Part shown: positions 17,373-26,108 of the stretch, piece after piece
Layout: each line of letters begins with the position of its first letter
Position numbering within the stretch: the first letter of the stretch is position 1
NCBI RefSeq assembly: GCF_039912695.1
Contig: NZ_JBDSPJ010000023.1
Span: 124,001 to 188,000, forward strand
Source: Pseudolysinimonas_A sp039912695
Lineage (GTDB): Bacteria; Actinomycetota; Actinomycetes; Actinomycetales; Microbacteriaceae
DNA length: 64,000 nucleotides
Reading direction: 5' to 3'
The notes under the pieces: generated by a model
What the model was told of the DNA's origin: nothing
Database searches by the model: none
The model's input: the letters and a program-made list of their open reading frames with translations, nothing else
Translations under genes and position numbers: made by a program

Positions 17373-17785
17373 GGCTCCGAGTGGAACCCGAGCGAGACGG
17401 AATTCATGCAGTAGCGCAGCCCGGTGGGGGTGCCGAAGCCGTCGTCGAAGACGTGGCCGAGATGGGAGCCGCAGCGGGCGCACCGCACCTCGGTGCGCAC
17501 GGTTCCGAGCGAGCGATCTTCGATGAGCTCGACGGCATCCGGGTTCACGGAGTCGTAGAACGACGGCCAGCCACAGCCAGAATCGAACTTCGTTCCGCTC
17601 TTGAACAACTCGGCGTCGCAGGCCGCGCAGGTGTACAGCCCGGCGCGCTGCTCGTCGAGGAGTTCGCCGGTCCAAGCGCGCTCGGTTGAGGCCTCGCGAA
17701 GAACCGCGTATTGCTCGGGGGAGAGTTCATCGCGCCACTGTGCGTCGGTCTTTTCGACCGAGTAGCCCTTGCCCGTTGTGGTCAT
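17369..17785 (-). CDS. msrB: Peptide-methionine (R)-S-oxide reductase
   Basis: A 138-residue MsrB. Zinc is held by two CxxC pairs (CAAC and CARC), the substrate site is GCGWPSFY, and the catalytic cysteine is in RYCMNSVSLGF. It repairs the R-diastereomer of oxidised methionine in proteins using thioredoxin. The ATG at 17785 has AAGGAC upstream. It is first in a two-gene operon with the nitroreductase. The assignment is secure. Confidence 0.97.
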   Translation of the reverse strand: MTTTGKGYSVEKTDAQWRDELSPEQYAVLREASTERAWTGELLDEQRAGLYTCAACDAELFKSGTKFDSGCGWPSFYDSVNPDAVELIEDRSLGTVRTEVRCARCGSHLGHVFDDGFGTPTGLRYCMNSVSLGFHSEP

Positions 17786-17866
17786 GTCGTGTCCTTCCGC
17801 TCCGCGACGCTCGCCCGATGCGCACGCCACTCTATTCAACCCGAGCAGGCTGACAGACTGCTTGCC

Positions 17867-18829
17867 ATGAGCAGCCCGACCGCCGACTGGTACCACCGGG
17901 CCGCCACGCGCGACCTGGTGGGCCACTCGGCGCTGCACGTCGCCTGGGCGGCCGGAGTGGCCGCGGATGACGAGGTTGTTGCGTTGCTGGATCGACTCCC
18001 GCGCGAGCGTCGGCAGCCCTCGCTGGTCTTCTCGGTTGCGACCTACCTCGGGGCGCCGCTCGAGGCCTACCCGGGTTTTCGCACCTGGCTGGTCGAGCAC
18101 TGGCCCGACGTTGAACGCGAGACCACAACTCGTCGCACCCAGACGAACGAGGTCGCGAGATGCGGCCCCCTTGTGGTCGCCTTGGACCGCGTCACGGATC
18201 GCGGCGGCGAGACCGCCCCGATCGCGCTCCTCGAGGTCGGGGCCGCGGCCGGACTGTGCATGATCCCCGACAGATATTCGTACCGGTTTGGCACCCACCC
18301 CGTTGTCGGCGACGGCACACCACTCATCGAGGTGGCTGTCTCAGGTGACGGCATCCCTCCCGAGCGGATTCCCGCGATTGCCTGGCGACGGGGCATCGAT
18401 CTCAATCCACTCTCGGCCGCCGACTCTGCCGACCGGGAGTGGCTCGAGGCCCTGATTCCGCTCGACCGTCCCGATCGACGTTCCCGTCTCAGGGCCGCTC
18501 TCGCCACCGCCGAGGTCGACCCCCCGACAGTGGTGGCCGGGGATGCGCTCGACGATCTCGCGCGGGTCGCCGCCGATGCGCCGCGCGACATCCCCCTCGT
18601 TGTCGTCTCGCTCGGAACCTTGGTCTACCTCGCTCCGGCAGCGCGCGCGGAATTTCCGAAAGCGGTCGCCCGCCTCGGTGCTCGCTTGGTCACCCTCGAG
18701 GCCGAGGGAATCGCGGACCAAACCACAGCACGAACAGCTCCCGAACGCACCGGGTTTGTGCTCGCCCTCGACGGGGAACCGATCGCTCAGGTCAGCCCGC
18801 ACGGCGACCGTTTGTCGTGGGTCGGGTGA
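17867..18829 (+). CDS. DUF2332 family protein
   Basis: A 320-residue member of DUF2332, a family seen mostly in actinobacteria and proteobacteria with no established function. Conserved features include an N-terminal helical region with LPRERRQPSLVFSVATYLGA, ALLEVGAAAGLCMIPDRYSY (a glycine-rich loop reminiscent of methyltransferase motif I), WRRGIDLNPL and PLVVVSLGTLVYL. The Rossmann-like pattern suggests an AdoMet-dependent fold, but this is only inference. The ATG at 17867 leaves an 81-bp gap to the divergent msrB. Confidence 0.85.
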   Translation: MSSPTADWYHRAATRDLVGHSALHVAWAAGVAADDEVVALLDRLPRERRQPSLVFSVATYLGAPLEAYPGFRTWLVEHWPDVERETTTRRTQTNEVARCGPLVVALDRVTDRGGETAPIALLEVGAAAGLCMIPDRYSYRFGTHPVVGDGTPLIEVAVSGDGIPPERIPAIAWRRGIDLNPLSAADSADREWLEALIPLDRPDRRSRLRAALATAEVDPPTVVAGDALDDLARVAADAPRDIPLVVVSLGTLVYLAPAARAEFPKAVARLGARLVTLEAEGIADQTTARTAPERTGFVLALDGEPIAQVSPHGDRLSWVG

Positions 18830-18892
18830 GCGCTCGCCCGAGCCCGGCCAGCCTCCGTCGCGACCCCGGTACCGCGCCCTAAAGTCACCGAT

Positions 18893-19207
18893 ATGACCGC
18901 TGCCTCGCCCGTGGCCGCCTCGCACGCGGCGCTCGATGAGACGGAGCTGCGACTGCTCGACTTCGAGCGGGCGTGGGCCGACCGCACCGGCAACCGTGAG
19001 GCCGCTATCCGGGCCGAATTCGGCGTTTCCTCAGCCCGGTACTATCAAATGCTGTACGCGCTCATTGATTCGCCGCTCGCAGTGCGCGACGATCCGATCC
19101 TCGTGCGCCGCCTCCAGCGGCTCCGCGACGCACGGCGCAGGGCGCGAGCCCACACCTTCCCATCAGACAGCACAGCCCGCCCCGATAGCCAGGACGACAC
19201 CGAGTAG
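18893..19207 (+). CDS. DUF3263 family helix-turn-helix-like protein
   Basis: A 104-residue actinobacterial DUF3263 protein. The core, ELRLLDFERAWADRTGNREA followed by FGVSSARYYQMLYALID, looks like a small sigma-like or HTH fold with the recognition helix at SSARYYQMLY. A basic stretch (RLRDARRRARAHT) follows. It directly abuts the LytR_C gene (stop TAG immediately followed by ATG), an association common in Micrococcales. A DNA-binding role in envelope control is likely but unproven. Confidence 0.88.
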   Translation: MTAASPVAASHAALDETELRLLDFERAWADRTGNREAAIRAEFGVSSARYYQMLYALIDSPLAVRDDPILVRRLQRLRDARRRARAHTFPSDSTARPDSQDDTE

Positions 19208-19783
19208 ATGGCCACTCAGCCCAGGGACCGCTTTGACGACGTCCCCGACGATCTCGTGCGTGTTGGCGCGCACCGGGCACCCGCGAGGCGTGGACGCGGC
19301 TGGGTCAAGTTCGCCTGGGCAGCCCTGGTCACCGCTGTGCTCATCGTCGCCGGGCTCTACGGGCTCTCGCGCGTCAATCCCGACGTCTCTTTCGACCTCC
19401 CGAACTTCGGGGGCGGACCCACTGCCGGTGAAACGGAAAGCCCCGCACCGGTCGTCGTCCCGGTCACTGACCCGACGCAGGTCGATCCGGCGCTTAACCT
19501 GTCGATCTCGGTTCTGAACGGCTCGCCGACCAACAAGCAGGCGGAGGCTGCGGCCAACCAGATCGCGCTGGCAGGCTGGCCGACACCGGCCGCGGCCAAC
19601 TCCACGTCGCGCGAGGAGAAGGTCACCAAGATCTACTACAGCTCGAGCGACTTCGAGGGGATTGCCCTCGGATTGGCGCAACTGCTGGGCACCGATCCGG
19701 CGAACATCGTGCTTTCCGACTTCTACCCCGGAGCCCCGGTCACCATTATTCTCGGCGCCGACTACGTCCCGCCGGCGCCCTAG
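19208..19783 (+). CDS. LytR C-terminal-domain membrane protein
   Basis: A 191-residue protein with a cytoplasmic basic N-terminus, one transmembrane helix (about residues 33-55, FAWAALVTAVLIVAGLYGL) and a C-terminal LytR_C (VirR-like) domain beginning at LSISVLNGSPTNKQAEAAAN and ending YVPPAP. Such domains occur in cell-envelope proteins of actinobacteria, including the vesiculation regulator VirR. It starts on the base after the DUF3263 stop, so the two are surely co-translated. Confidence 0.9.
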   Translation: MATQPRDRFDDVPDDLVRVGAHRAPARRGRGWVKFAWAALVTAVLIVAGLYGLSRVNPDVSFDLPNFGGGPTAGETESPAPVVVPVTDPTQVDPALNLSISVLNGSPTNKQAEAAANQIALAGWPTPAAANSTSREEKVTKIYYSSSDFEGIALGLAQLLGTDPANIVLSDFYPGAPVTIILGADYVPPAP

Positions 19784-19853
19784 CCGACCGCGAGATTCTC
19801 CCCGTGCCGAGTCGGTCCATCCACGCGGTGACCGCCCCGCCTACCATGACGGC

Positions 19854-20921
19854 ATGAGTCGGGGGCGAACCATCAGGGGGCGTTGGGTCGCGGGTTCTGT
19901 GGGCGCTCTGGCCGCGATCGCCCTTCTCGCTGGCTGTGCCGTCGCACCCGTTCCGATGCCGACGCCGAGCTACTCCTCGACCTACGTCACGCCGGAGCCG
20001 ACCGGGCTCGCGCCCCTCACGGGCGCGATAATCCCGGTCGGATCGTTGAGCGCTCCGGCGCTGTCGGCGAAAATCGACAACCACCCGGATGCTCGGCCCC
20101 AGGTGGGTCTTGAGCACACCGATCTGCTGTTCGAGGAGCTCGTCGAGGGTGGTCTCACGCGGTACGTCGCGGTCTGGCATTCTGACGTTCCTGCCGAGAT
20201 CGGACCGATCCGCAGCATCCGCCCGATGGATCCCGACATCATTTCGCCGCTCGGGGGGATCGTCGCCTACTCGGGCGGTCAGTCCCGGTTCGTGCAGCAG
20301 ATGCTGAATACCGGGCTGTACAACGCCATCCACGGACAGCGGGATACCGATGACCTGATGTACCGGGCACCGGACCGGCCCGGCCCTCACGATGTCATCG
20401 TCAAGGCGCAGGAACTGATCGCCCGGCACCTCGATCTCGCGGCGCCCGTACAGCTGTTCTCGTTCGCGCCCGACCTCGATTCGTCGTCTGCAGTGCGTGA
20501 AGGAGCCGCAACCGCCGCGATCACCGCACGCTTCAGTTCGGGCTCGCGTCGCGGGTGGGCCTGGGATGCCGCCTCGCAACGTTGGCTTCGATCGCAAGAT
20601 GAGTCGCCGGATCTCGATTCGGCGGGAACGCCGTACTCGGCAGTCAACGTGGTTGTCATCCGGGTCGCCATCTCCAACGACGGGGGCGTGCCGAAGACCG
20701 AACTGATCGGGTCGGGCGAGGCCTGGGTGTCGTCGGGAGGCTTCACGATCCACGCGACCTGGTCGAAGGCGTCGATGTACGAGCCGATCCGCATCGTCGA
20801 CGACACCGGCACTGTCGTGCGACTCGCGCCGGGGAACAGCTGGATCGAGCTCGTGCCGCTTGCCGGAAGCGTCGACTTCGCGGCGCCGCCGCCGTCTCCG
20901 GAGCCTTCCCCAACCCCCTGA
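19854..20921 (+). CDS. DUF3048 (YerB-like) lipoprotein
   Basis: A 355-residue secreted lipoprotein: signal peptide with lipobox LLAGC (Cys at residue 28) and a DUF3048 domain from about residue 70. Family motifs are AKIDNHPDARPQVGLEHTDL, EIGPIRSIRPMD, AYSGGQSRFVQQML and GNSWIELVP. DUF3048 proteins are surface proteins of Gram-positive bacteria with no settled role. The C-terminus is proline-rich (PPPSPEPSPTP). It precedes groEL but is separated from it by two CIRCE elements, so it is not in the heat-shock unit. Confidence 0.9.
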   Translation: MSRGRTIRGRWVAGSVGALAAIALLAGCAVAPVPMPTPSYSSTYVTPEPTGLAPLTGAIIPVGSLSAPALSAKIDNHPDARPQVGLEHTDLLFEELVEGGLTRYVAVWHSDVPAEIGPIRSIRPMDPDIISPLGGIVAYSGGQSRFVQQMLNTGLYNAIHGQRDTDDLMYRAPDRPGPHDVIVKAQELIARHLDLAAPVQLFSFAPDLDSSSAVREGAATAAITARFSSGSRRGWAWDAASQRWLRSQDESPDLDSAGTPYSAVNVVVIRVAISNDGGVPKTELIGSGEAWVSSGGFTIHATWSKASMYEPIRIVDDTGTVVRLAPGNSWIELVPLAGSVDFAAPPPSPEPSPTP

Positions 20922-20936
20922 CCGCTCGGTGCGCGG

Positions 20937-20963
20937 CTTGCACTCCCCCTGGTCGAGTGCCAA
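20937..20963 (+). promoter_or_regulatory. CIRCE element 1 (HrcA operator) of groEL
   Basis: CTTGCACTC, a 9-nt spacer, then GAGTGCCAA matches the CIRCE consensus (TTAGCACTC-N9-GAGTGCTAA) with the exact spacing. TTGCAC at 20939-20944 could also be the -35 hexamer of the groEL promoter, so HrcA binding would block polymerase directly. Confidence 0.85.
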
Positions 20964-20971
20964 GATAGCCT

Positions 20972-20998
20972 CTGGCACTCGCGCGTCGTGAGTGCCAA
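20972..20998 (+). promoter_or_regulatory. CIRCE element 2 (HrcA operator) of groEL
   Basis: CTGGCACTC, a 9-nt spacer, then GAGTGCCAA: a second, better CIRCE copy 35 bp downstream of the first and 31 bp before the groEL ATG. Two CIRCE copies in front of a groE gene are known in other actinobacteria, where HrcA represses until heat shock. Confidence 0.92.
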
Positions 20999-21029
20999 GT
21001 TCTACGTCCAGGAGGGACGACACACACTC

Positions 21030-22658
21030 ATGGCAAAGATCATCGCTTTCAACGAAGAGGCCCGTCGCGGCCTCGAGCGCGGCTTGAATATTCTCGCTGA
21101 CGCCGTCAAGGTAACGCTCGGCCCGCGTGGCCGCAACGTCGTTCTGGAGAAGAAGTGGGGCGCTCCCACGATCACCAACGACGGCGTCTCGATCGCGAAA
21201 GAGATCGAGCTCGACGACCCCTACGAGAAGATCGGCGCAGAGCTGGTCAAAGAGGTTGCCAAGAAGACTGATGACGTCGCGGGCGACGGAACGACCACCT
21301 CGGTCGTGCTCGCCCAGGCGCTCGTTCGCGAAGGCCTGCGCAACGTCGCAGCTGGCGCGGACCCGATCAGCCTCAAGCGCGGCATCGAGAAGGCCGTTGC
21401 GGCCGTTATCGCCGAGCTGATTGCTGGCGCCAAAGAAATCGAGACCAAGGAAGAGATCGCGGCCACCGCATCCATCTCTGCCGGAGACCCCGAGATCGGC
21501 GCGCTCATCGCCGAAGCGATCGACAAGGTCGGCAAGGAGGGCGTCGTCACTGTTGAGGAGTCGAACACCTTCGGCACGACACTCGAACTGACCGAGGGGA
21601 TGCGCTTCGACAAGGGCTACCTGTCGCAGTACTTCGTCACCGACCAGGAGCGTCAGGAGGCCGTCTTCGAAGACGCCTACGTGCTCATCGTCAACTCGAA
21701 GGTCTCCAACATCAAGGACCTCCTCCCGATCGTCGACAAGGTGATCCAGGCGGGCAAGCAGCTGCTGATCATCGCGGAAGACGTCGACGGCGAGGCTCTC
21801 GCGACCCTGATCGTCAACAAGATCCGTGGCATCTTCAAGTCGGTTGCCGTCAAGGCTCCCGGCTTCGGTGACCGTCGCAAGGCGCAGCTCGCCGACATCG
21901 CCATCCTCACCGGTGGCGAGGTCATCAGCGAAGAGCTCGGGCTCAAGCTTGAGAACGCAACGCTCGAGCAGCTTGGGTCCGCCCGCAAGATCATCGTCAC
22001 GAAGGACGAGACCACGATCATCGAGGGTGCCGGCAACGCCGACCAGATCGCCGGACGGGTCAAGCAGATCCGTCAGGAGATCGAGAACACCGACAGCGAC
22101 TACGACCGCGAGAAGCTCCAGGAGCGCCTCGCGAAGCTCGCCGGTGGTGTCGCGGTCATCAAGGCCGGGGCCGCGACCGAGGTCGAACTCAAAGAGCGCA
22201 AGCACCGCATCGAGGACGCCGTTCGCAACGCGAAGGCCGCCGTCGAAGAGGGAATCGTCGCCGGTGGTGGCGTTGCCCTCATCCAGGCAGGCAAGCTCGC
22301 CTTCGAGAGCAAGGCCATCAAGGCCCTCGTGGGTGACGAGGCGACGGGTGCGAACATCGTGCGCGTCGCCATCGATGCCCCGCTCAAGCAGATCGCGCTC
22401 AACTCGGGTCTCGAGCCCGGCGTCGTCGTTGACAAGGTGCGCAACCTCCCCGTCGGTCAGGGCCTCAACGCTGCGACCGGCGAGTACGTCGACATGCTGG
22501 CCGCCGGAATCAACGACCCGGTGAAGGTGACGCGTTCGGCTCTGCTCAACGCCGCATCCATCGCCGCGCTGTTCCTGACGACCGAAGCGGTTGTCGCCGA
22601 CAAGCCGGAGCGCAACACTGCCCCGGCCGGCGACCCGTCGGGTGGCATGGACTTCTAA
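21030..22658 (+). CDS. groL: 60-kDa chaperonin GroEL
   Basis: A 542-residue chaperonin beginning MAKIIAFNEEARRGLERGLN. The ATP site contains VTLGPRGRNVVLEKKWG and GDGTTTSVVLAQAL, with D in AGDGTTT coordinating Mg. Other signatures are KEGVVTVEESNTFGT and AAVEEGIVAGGGVAL. The C-terminus ends GGMDF, like the housekeeping GroEL2 of actinobacteria and unlike His-rich GroEL1. No groES is adjacent, which is usual for the stand-alone copy. Regulation is by the two CIRCE elements, and a strong terminator follows. Confidence 0.98.
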   Translation: MAKIIAFNEEARRGLERGLNILADAVKVTLGPRGRNVVLEKKWGAPTITNDGVSIAKEIELDDPYEKIGAELVKEVAKKTDDVAGDGTTTSVVLAQALVREGLRNVAAGADPISLKRGIEKAVAAVIAELIAGAKEIETKEEIAATASISAGDPEIGALIAEAIDKVGKEGVVTVEESNTFGTTLELTEGMRFDKGYLSQYFVTDQERQEAVFEDAYVLIVNSKVSNIKDLLPIVDKVIQAGKQLLIIAEDVDGEALATLIVNKIRGIFKSVAVKAPGFGDRRKAQLADIAILTGGEVISEELGLKLENATLEQLGSARKIIVTKDETTIIEGAGNADQIAGRVKQIRQEIENTDSDYDREKLQERLAKLAGGVAVIKAGAATEVELKERKHRIEDAVRNAKAAVEEGIVAGGGVALIQAGKLAFESKAIKALVGDEATGANIVRVAIDAPLKQIALNSGLEPGVVVDKVRNLPVGQGLNAATGEYVDMLAAGINDPVKVTRSALLNAASIAALFLTTEAVVADKPERNTAPAGDPSGGMDF

Positions 22659-22674
22659 GTCCTGCACAACGATC

Positions 22675-22712
22675 AGCGGGCGGCTCCCACAAGGAGCCGC
22701 CCGCTTTCGTTT
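22675..22712 (+). terminator. Intrinsic terminator of groEL
   Basis: A perfect 13-bp GC-rich stem (22675-22687 with 22693-22705, agcgggcggctcc type) closes a 5-nt CACAA loop and is followed by TTCGTTTC, 16 bp after the groEL stop. This is a textbook Rho-independent terminator. It also lies downstream of the convergent WXG100 gene and may serve both strands. Confidence 0.95.
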
Positions 22713-22739
22713 CCCGTTCGCCGACGTTTCGGATTGGCG

Positions 22740-23030
22740 TTAGCGCGCGAACAACCGCGCGTTCTGCTGCTCGATGTCGGCGTAGTGCTGGCCCGCTTGG
22801 GCCAACCCGGTGTTGATGAGGTGCAGGCTGTCCTCCACTCGCCGCTGGGTAGCGGTCCAGTCCGCGACGACGGCCTGAAAGGCTGCTGCGGCCTGCCCCG
22901 TCCACGAACTCTGGAGGTCGAGGAGCTTGGTGTGGAGCACGCTCACGTCGGATTGGATGCGGCTCGCGGCCGCTTGAACGGAAGAGGTCGCGGCAGCGAC
23001 GGCTTCACTATCTACTTGATATCGCGTCAT
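22740..23030 (-). CDS. WXG100 (ESAT-6-like) protein
   Basis: A 96-residue helical hairpin with the turn motif W-x-G in LQSSWTGQAAAAFQAVV (near residue 43). Flanking helices carry the hydrophobic heptads of the ESAT-6 fold, and the tail has a Y-x3-[DE] export-like sequence in HYADIEQQN. Such proteins are type VII (ESX-like) secretion substrates or dimer partners. No EccC-type ATPase or partner gene is nearby, so any secretion apparatus must be encoded elsewhere. It is 9 bp from the end of the upstream-lying kinase gene transcribed in the same direction and may be co-transcribed with it. Confidence 0.9.
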   Translation of the reverse strand: MTRYQVDSEAVAAATSSVQAAASRIQSDVSVLHTKLLDLQSSWTGQAAAAFQAVVADWTATQRRVEDSLHLINTGLAQAGQHYADIEQQNARLFAR

Positions 23031-23039
23031 GCGGTGAAC

Positions 23040-24752
23040 CTACGGACGCTTAGCACGCCCCCGTGACGCGGGCGCTGGCGCTGGGGACGGGGCTTCCGGC
23101 TCCGAGGTGGGGAGGAGAGGCAGGCTGACCCGGAACGTCGCGCCCCCGCCGGGAGTCTCGACAACCTCAACGTGGCCGTCGTGGTTGGCCACGATGCCCG
23201 CCACGATCGCGAGTCCGAGGCCCGAGCCACCCGTGTCGCGGGTGCGCGAGGAGTCGGCGCGGAAGAACCGCTGGAAGATCTTCTCGCGCAGTTGCGGCGG
23301 GATGCCCTCGCCGTGGTCAACGATCGCGATCACCCCGAATCCACCCACGCTGTCGACATCCACGACGATCTCAACGGGGGAGTTGTCACGGGTGAATCGC
23401 ATCGCGTTTCCCATCAGGTTTGTCACGACCTGGCGGATCTTGTCTTCTTCGGCAAACACGATCGGCCCGACAGGAAGCAGCGGCGTTGGGGCCGAAACGG
23501 GCGCTCCGCGTGCCGGGCGGCGGAATCGAAGTCGGGCAAGGGTTGCCCCGGCAAACGCAAATGCCCCAACGGTGACTCCCGCGCGCCGGGCCGCCGACGG
23601 CACCGCCGCGACGGCAGCGTCGGCCTCCGACGAATCGGCCGTGGGGATGCCGGAGTTCGTCTCTTCAGGTTCGGGAACGACGACGGTGATGCGCCGTTCG
23701 GGTGCGGATGCCGCGGCGTCGAGTGCGGCATCCCGAGCGATCGGCAGCAGATCGACGGCGACGCGGGTCAGCGGCCGTGCCTCGTCAAGTCGAGCGAGTT
23801 CGAGCAGGTCCTCGACCAGGGCGCCCATGCGGATCGCCTCGCGTTCGATACGGTCCATGGCTTGCGCGACGTCTTCCGACGTCTGCAACGCCCCCATCCG
23901 ATACAGCTCGGCGTAGCCGCGCACCGAGACCAACGGCGTGCGCAGTTCGTGCGATGCGTCGCCGACGAAGCGCCGCATCTGATCGACAGTGCGCGCACGG
24001 TCGGCGAAGGCCCGGTCGATGCGGGCGAGCATCGTGTTGAGTGAGCGGCTCAACCGGCCGACCTCGGTGTTGGGGGTGGCACCGCCGAGCCGCTGACTGT
24101 AGTCGCCTGCGGCGAAGCGCGCGGCGGTACGTTCGACGTCGCGCAGCGGCATGAAGGCGCCGCTCACCAACAACTGCGTCGCCATGGCCGCGAATACGAC
24201 GACCGCGATCGCGAACAACAGGAAGATCGCCGCGTAACGCCCGAGGAGCGCGTTGGTGTCGCTCAGGTTTCGCCCGATCAGGAGCGTCGCCTGGTGGCCC
24301 TGCCAGGAGACGGTCGAGGGGTACGCGATCACCCGCCACTCGGTGGTCTTGGCAGCGTTGAGCAGGGTGATGCCGCCGTCGAGCTGAATCACCGACGACA
24401 GGCCGAGCCCTGAGATGACCGGCGCGATGTCGGTTTCGCTCAGCGAGAGATTGTCGTCGAGGAGTTCACCGCTCGCCGAGACGGCTGCGAAATAGTACGG
24501 CGTGAAGCCGGCGCGGTCGTCGCCGTAGGGCAGAAAGCCGCTGAACTCAACCGCGGATTCGAGATTGGAGTACCTCGAGTTGATTCCCTCGTCGACGCGC
24601 TCAAGCAGGTAGGCGCGTAGCACCGTCATGGTTCCGGCACCCGCGACCGTGAGGCCGAGGGTCAGCAGCAACACGATGACGCCGGTGACCTTGGCGCGCA
24701 GCGAGATGCCGTTCCACCAGCGGTCGAAGGAGGCCTGGACGGGGTTCGACAT
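23040..24752 (-). CDS. Membrane sensor histidine kinase with an insertion in its ATPase domain
   Basis: A 570-residue MprB/TcrY-like kinase: transmembrane helices at about 21-43 and 172-195, an extracytoplasmic sensor between them, HAMP (about 195-250), HisKA with H268 in VGDASHELRTPLVSVRG, and a HATPase with VTNLMGNAMRFT (N box), VDHGEGIPP (G1) and GGSGLGLAIV (G2). About 70 extra Ala/Ser-rich residues (361-430), including the hydrophobic GVTVGAFAFAGATLARL, sit inside the ATPase domain. The C-terminus is Pro/Ala-rich and basic. The start could also be the GTG one codon earlier. Its regulator is encoded just upstream. Confidence 0.92.
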   Translation of the reverse strand: MSNPVQASFDRWWNGISLRAKVTGVIVLLLTLGLTVAGAGTMTVLRAYLLERVDEGINSRYSNLESAVEFSGFLPYGDDRAGFTPYYFAAVSASGELLDDNLSLSETDIAPVISGLGLSSVIQLDGGITLLNAAKTTEWRVIAYPSTVSWQGHQATLLIGRNLSDTNALLGRYAAIFLLFAIAVVVFAAMATQLLVSGAFMPLRDVERTAARFAAGDYSQRLGGATPNTEVGRLSRSLNTMLARIDRAFADRARTVDQMRRFVGDASHELRTPLVSVRGYAELYRMGALQTSEDVAQAMDRIEREAIRMGALVEDLLELARLDEARPLTRVAVDLLPIARDAALDAAASAPERRITVVVPEPEETNSGIPTADSSEADAAVAAVPSAARRAGVTVGAFAFAGATLARLRFRRPARGAPVSAPTPLLPVGPIVFAEEDKIRQVVTNLMGNAMRFTRDNSPVEIVVDVDSVGGFGVIAIVDHGEGIPPQLREKIFQRFFRADSSRTRDTGGSGLGLAIVAGIVANHDGHVEVVETPGGGATFRVSLPLLPTSEPEAPSPAPAPASRGRAKRP

Positions 24753-24806
24753 CACGCGCCTCCCGAGCGGTCCTGTGGTGATCGAGGCTGAGTCGTTGAC
24801 TGCGGC

Positions 24807-25499
24807 TTAGACCTTCGAGGTCTTGAGCATGTACCCGAATCCGCGTTTGGTCTGAATCATCGGCTCGGTCGAGTGCTGATCGAGCTTACGGCGCAGGTAC
24901 GAGATGTAGCTCTCGACGATCCCGGCATCGCCGTTGAAGTCGTATTCCCAGACGTGGTCGAGGATCTGAGCCTTGCTGAGCACCCGGTTCGGGTTGAGCA
25001 TCAGATAGCGCAGCAGCTTGAATTCGGTGGGCGACAGTTCGACCTGTTCGGAACCGACGGTCACCTCGTGCGTGTCCTGATCCATGCTCAGTTCGCCGGT
25101 TCGGATGACGGCATCCTCTTCGTCATGCATCGTGCGGCGCAGGATTGCCTTCAGTCGGGCGACGATCTCGTCGAGCGAGAACGGCTTGGTCACATAGTCG
25201 TCGCCGCCGACGGTCAGCCCGGTGATCTTGTCTTCGGTGTCGTCTTTCGCGGTGAGGAACAGGATGGGTGCGGTGTAGCCGCTCGCGCGCAGCCGCTTGG
25301 TCACGCCGAAACCGTTCATGTCGGGGAGCATGACGTCGAGGATGATCAGATCGGGCTCTTCTTCAAGCACCGCCGAGATCGCCTGGGCACCGTTGCCGAC
25401 CGCGCGCACCGCGAAGCCGGCGAAGCGCAGGCTGGTGGTGAGGAGGTCACGGATGTTGGGCTCGTCGTCGACAATCAGGATGCGGGGGCCGTCGCTCAT
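24807..25499 (-). CDS. OmpR-family response regulator
   Basis: A 230-residue regulator with receiver (phospho-acceptor D55 in LIILDVMLPDMNG, acidic pair D11/D12, switch region YVTKPFSLDE) and winged-helix domain (LSPTEFKLLRYLMLNPNRVLS and YISYLRRKLD). It resembles MprA/TcrX/PhoP-type regulators of envelope stress. The kinase gene lies 54 bp downstream in the same direction, so this is one two-component operon. The ATG at 25499 begins MSDGPRILIVDDEPN. Targets cannot be inferred. Confidence 0.94.
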   Translation of the reverse strand: MSDGPRILIVDDEPNIRDLLTTSLRFAGFAVRAVGNGAQAISAVLEEEPDLIILDVMLPDMNGFGVTKRLRASGYTAPILFLTAKDDTEDKITGLTVGGDDYVTKPFSLDEIVARLKAILRRTMHDEEDAVIRTGELSMDQDTHEVTVGSEQVELSPTEFKLLRYLMLNPNRVLSKAQILDHVWEYDFNGDAGIVESYISYLRRKLDQHSTEPMIQTKRGFGYMLKTSKV

Positions 25500-25555
25500 G
25501 TCCCTAGTTTCTGCGCGTTTGCTGGATGATTCCTGATAGTCGCGTGATCGGGGGA

Positions 25556-26092
25556 TCACCTCGGGGTCATCGGCGACGTGGCATCGGCCGCGATCCGGTC
25601 GGCGAGGGGGGCCAGGATGCCGCCGGCGTCGACGCCGGGCAGCAACTTTGCCATGACCCGGTCGAGATCCGCGAGGTCGGCGTCACTGAGTCGGTCGAAG
25701 AATAAGTCACCCACTGCGGCGAAGTAGAACGGGGCGGCGGCTCGGAATGCCGCGTACCCGGTTTCGGTGAGGGTCACGATCTGCACCCGCTTGTCGTCGA
25801 CCGAGCGCGAGCGGGTGACCGTTCCGCGGGATTCAAGCCGCGAGACGGCGTGGGACAGCCGCGACAACGAGGAGGCGAGCAGCAGCGCGAGCCGCGACAT
25901 CGGCATGGCCCGGCCGTCGCTGAGGTTCAGATGGTTGAAGACGAGGTACTCGAACTGGGTAAGTCCGGTCTGGGTCAGGAGCCGCGAGGTGATCTCGGAA
26001 GGGATCCCCGCAGACACGCCGGCGAATCGGATCCACGCCATGCGCTGAAGTGCTCCCAGGTCTTGACCGGGGAACCGCGCGCGCTCGCTCAT
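25556..26092 (-). CDS. MarR-family transcriptional regulator
   Basis: A 178-residue winged-helix regulator: the HTH lies around MPMSRLALLLASSLSRLSHAVSRLE and the wing at RSVDDKRVQIVTLTETG, both characteristic of MarR. It is divergent from a DoxX-like membrane protein gene, and two copies of a palindrome occupy the 98-bp gap. MarR proteins usually repress themselves and the divergent gene until a phenolic or oxidative ligand binds, which is the likely arrangement here. The ligand is unknown. Confidence 0.92.
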   Translation of the reverse strand: MSERARFPGQDLGALQRMAWIRFAGVSAGIPSEITSRLLTQTGLTQFEYLVFNHLNLSDGRAMPMSRLALLLASSLSRLSHAVSRLESRGTVTRSRSVDDKRVQIVTLTETGYAAFRAAAPFYFAAVGDLFFDRLSDADLADLDRVMAKLLPGVDAGGILAPLADRIAADATSPMTPR

Positions 26093-26108
26093 GGGGAGAG
26101 GATACCAA

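Noticed and set aside
19746..22667. A 973-codon open frame on the minus strand opposite the DUF3048 and groEL genes
   Set aside because: It is antisense to two secure genes, has no recognisable domain, and long antisense frames are expected in GC-rich DNA. The Asp/Arg/Leu-rich product is typical of a shadow.
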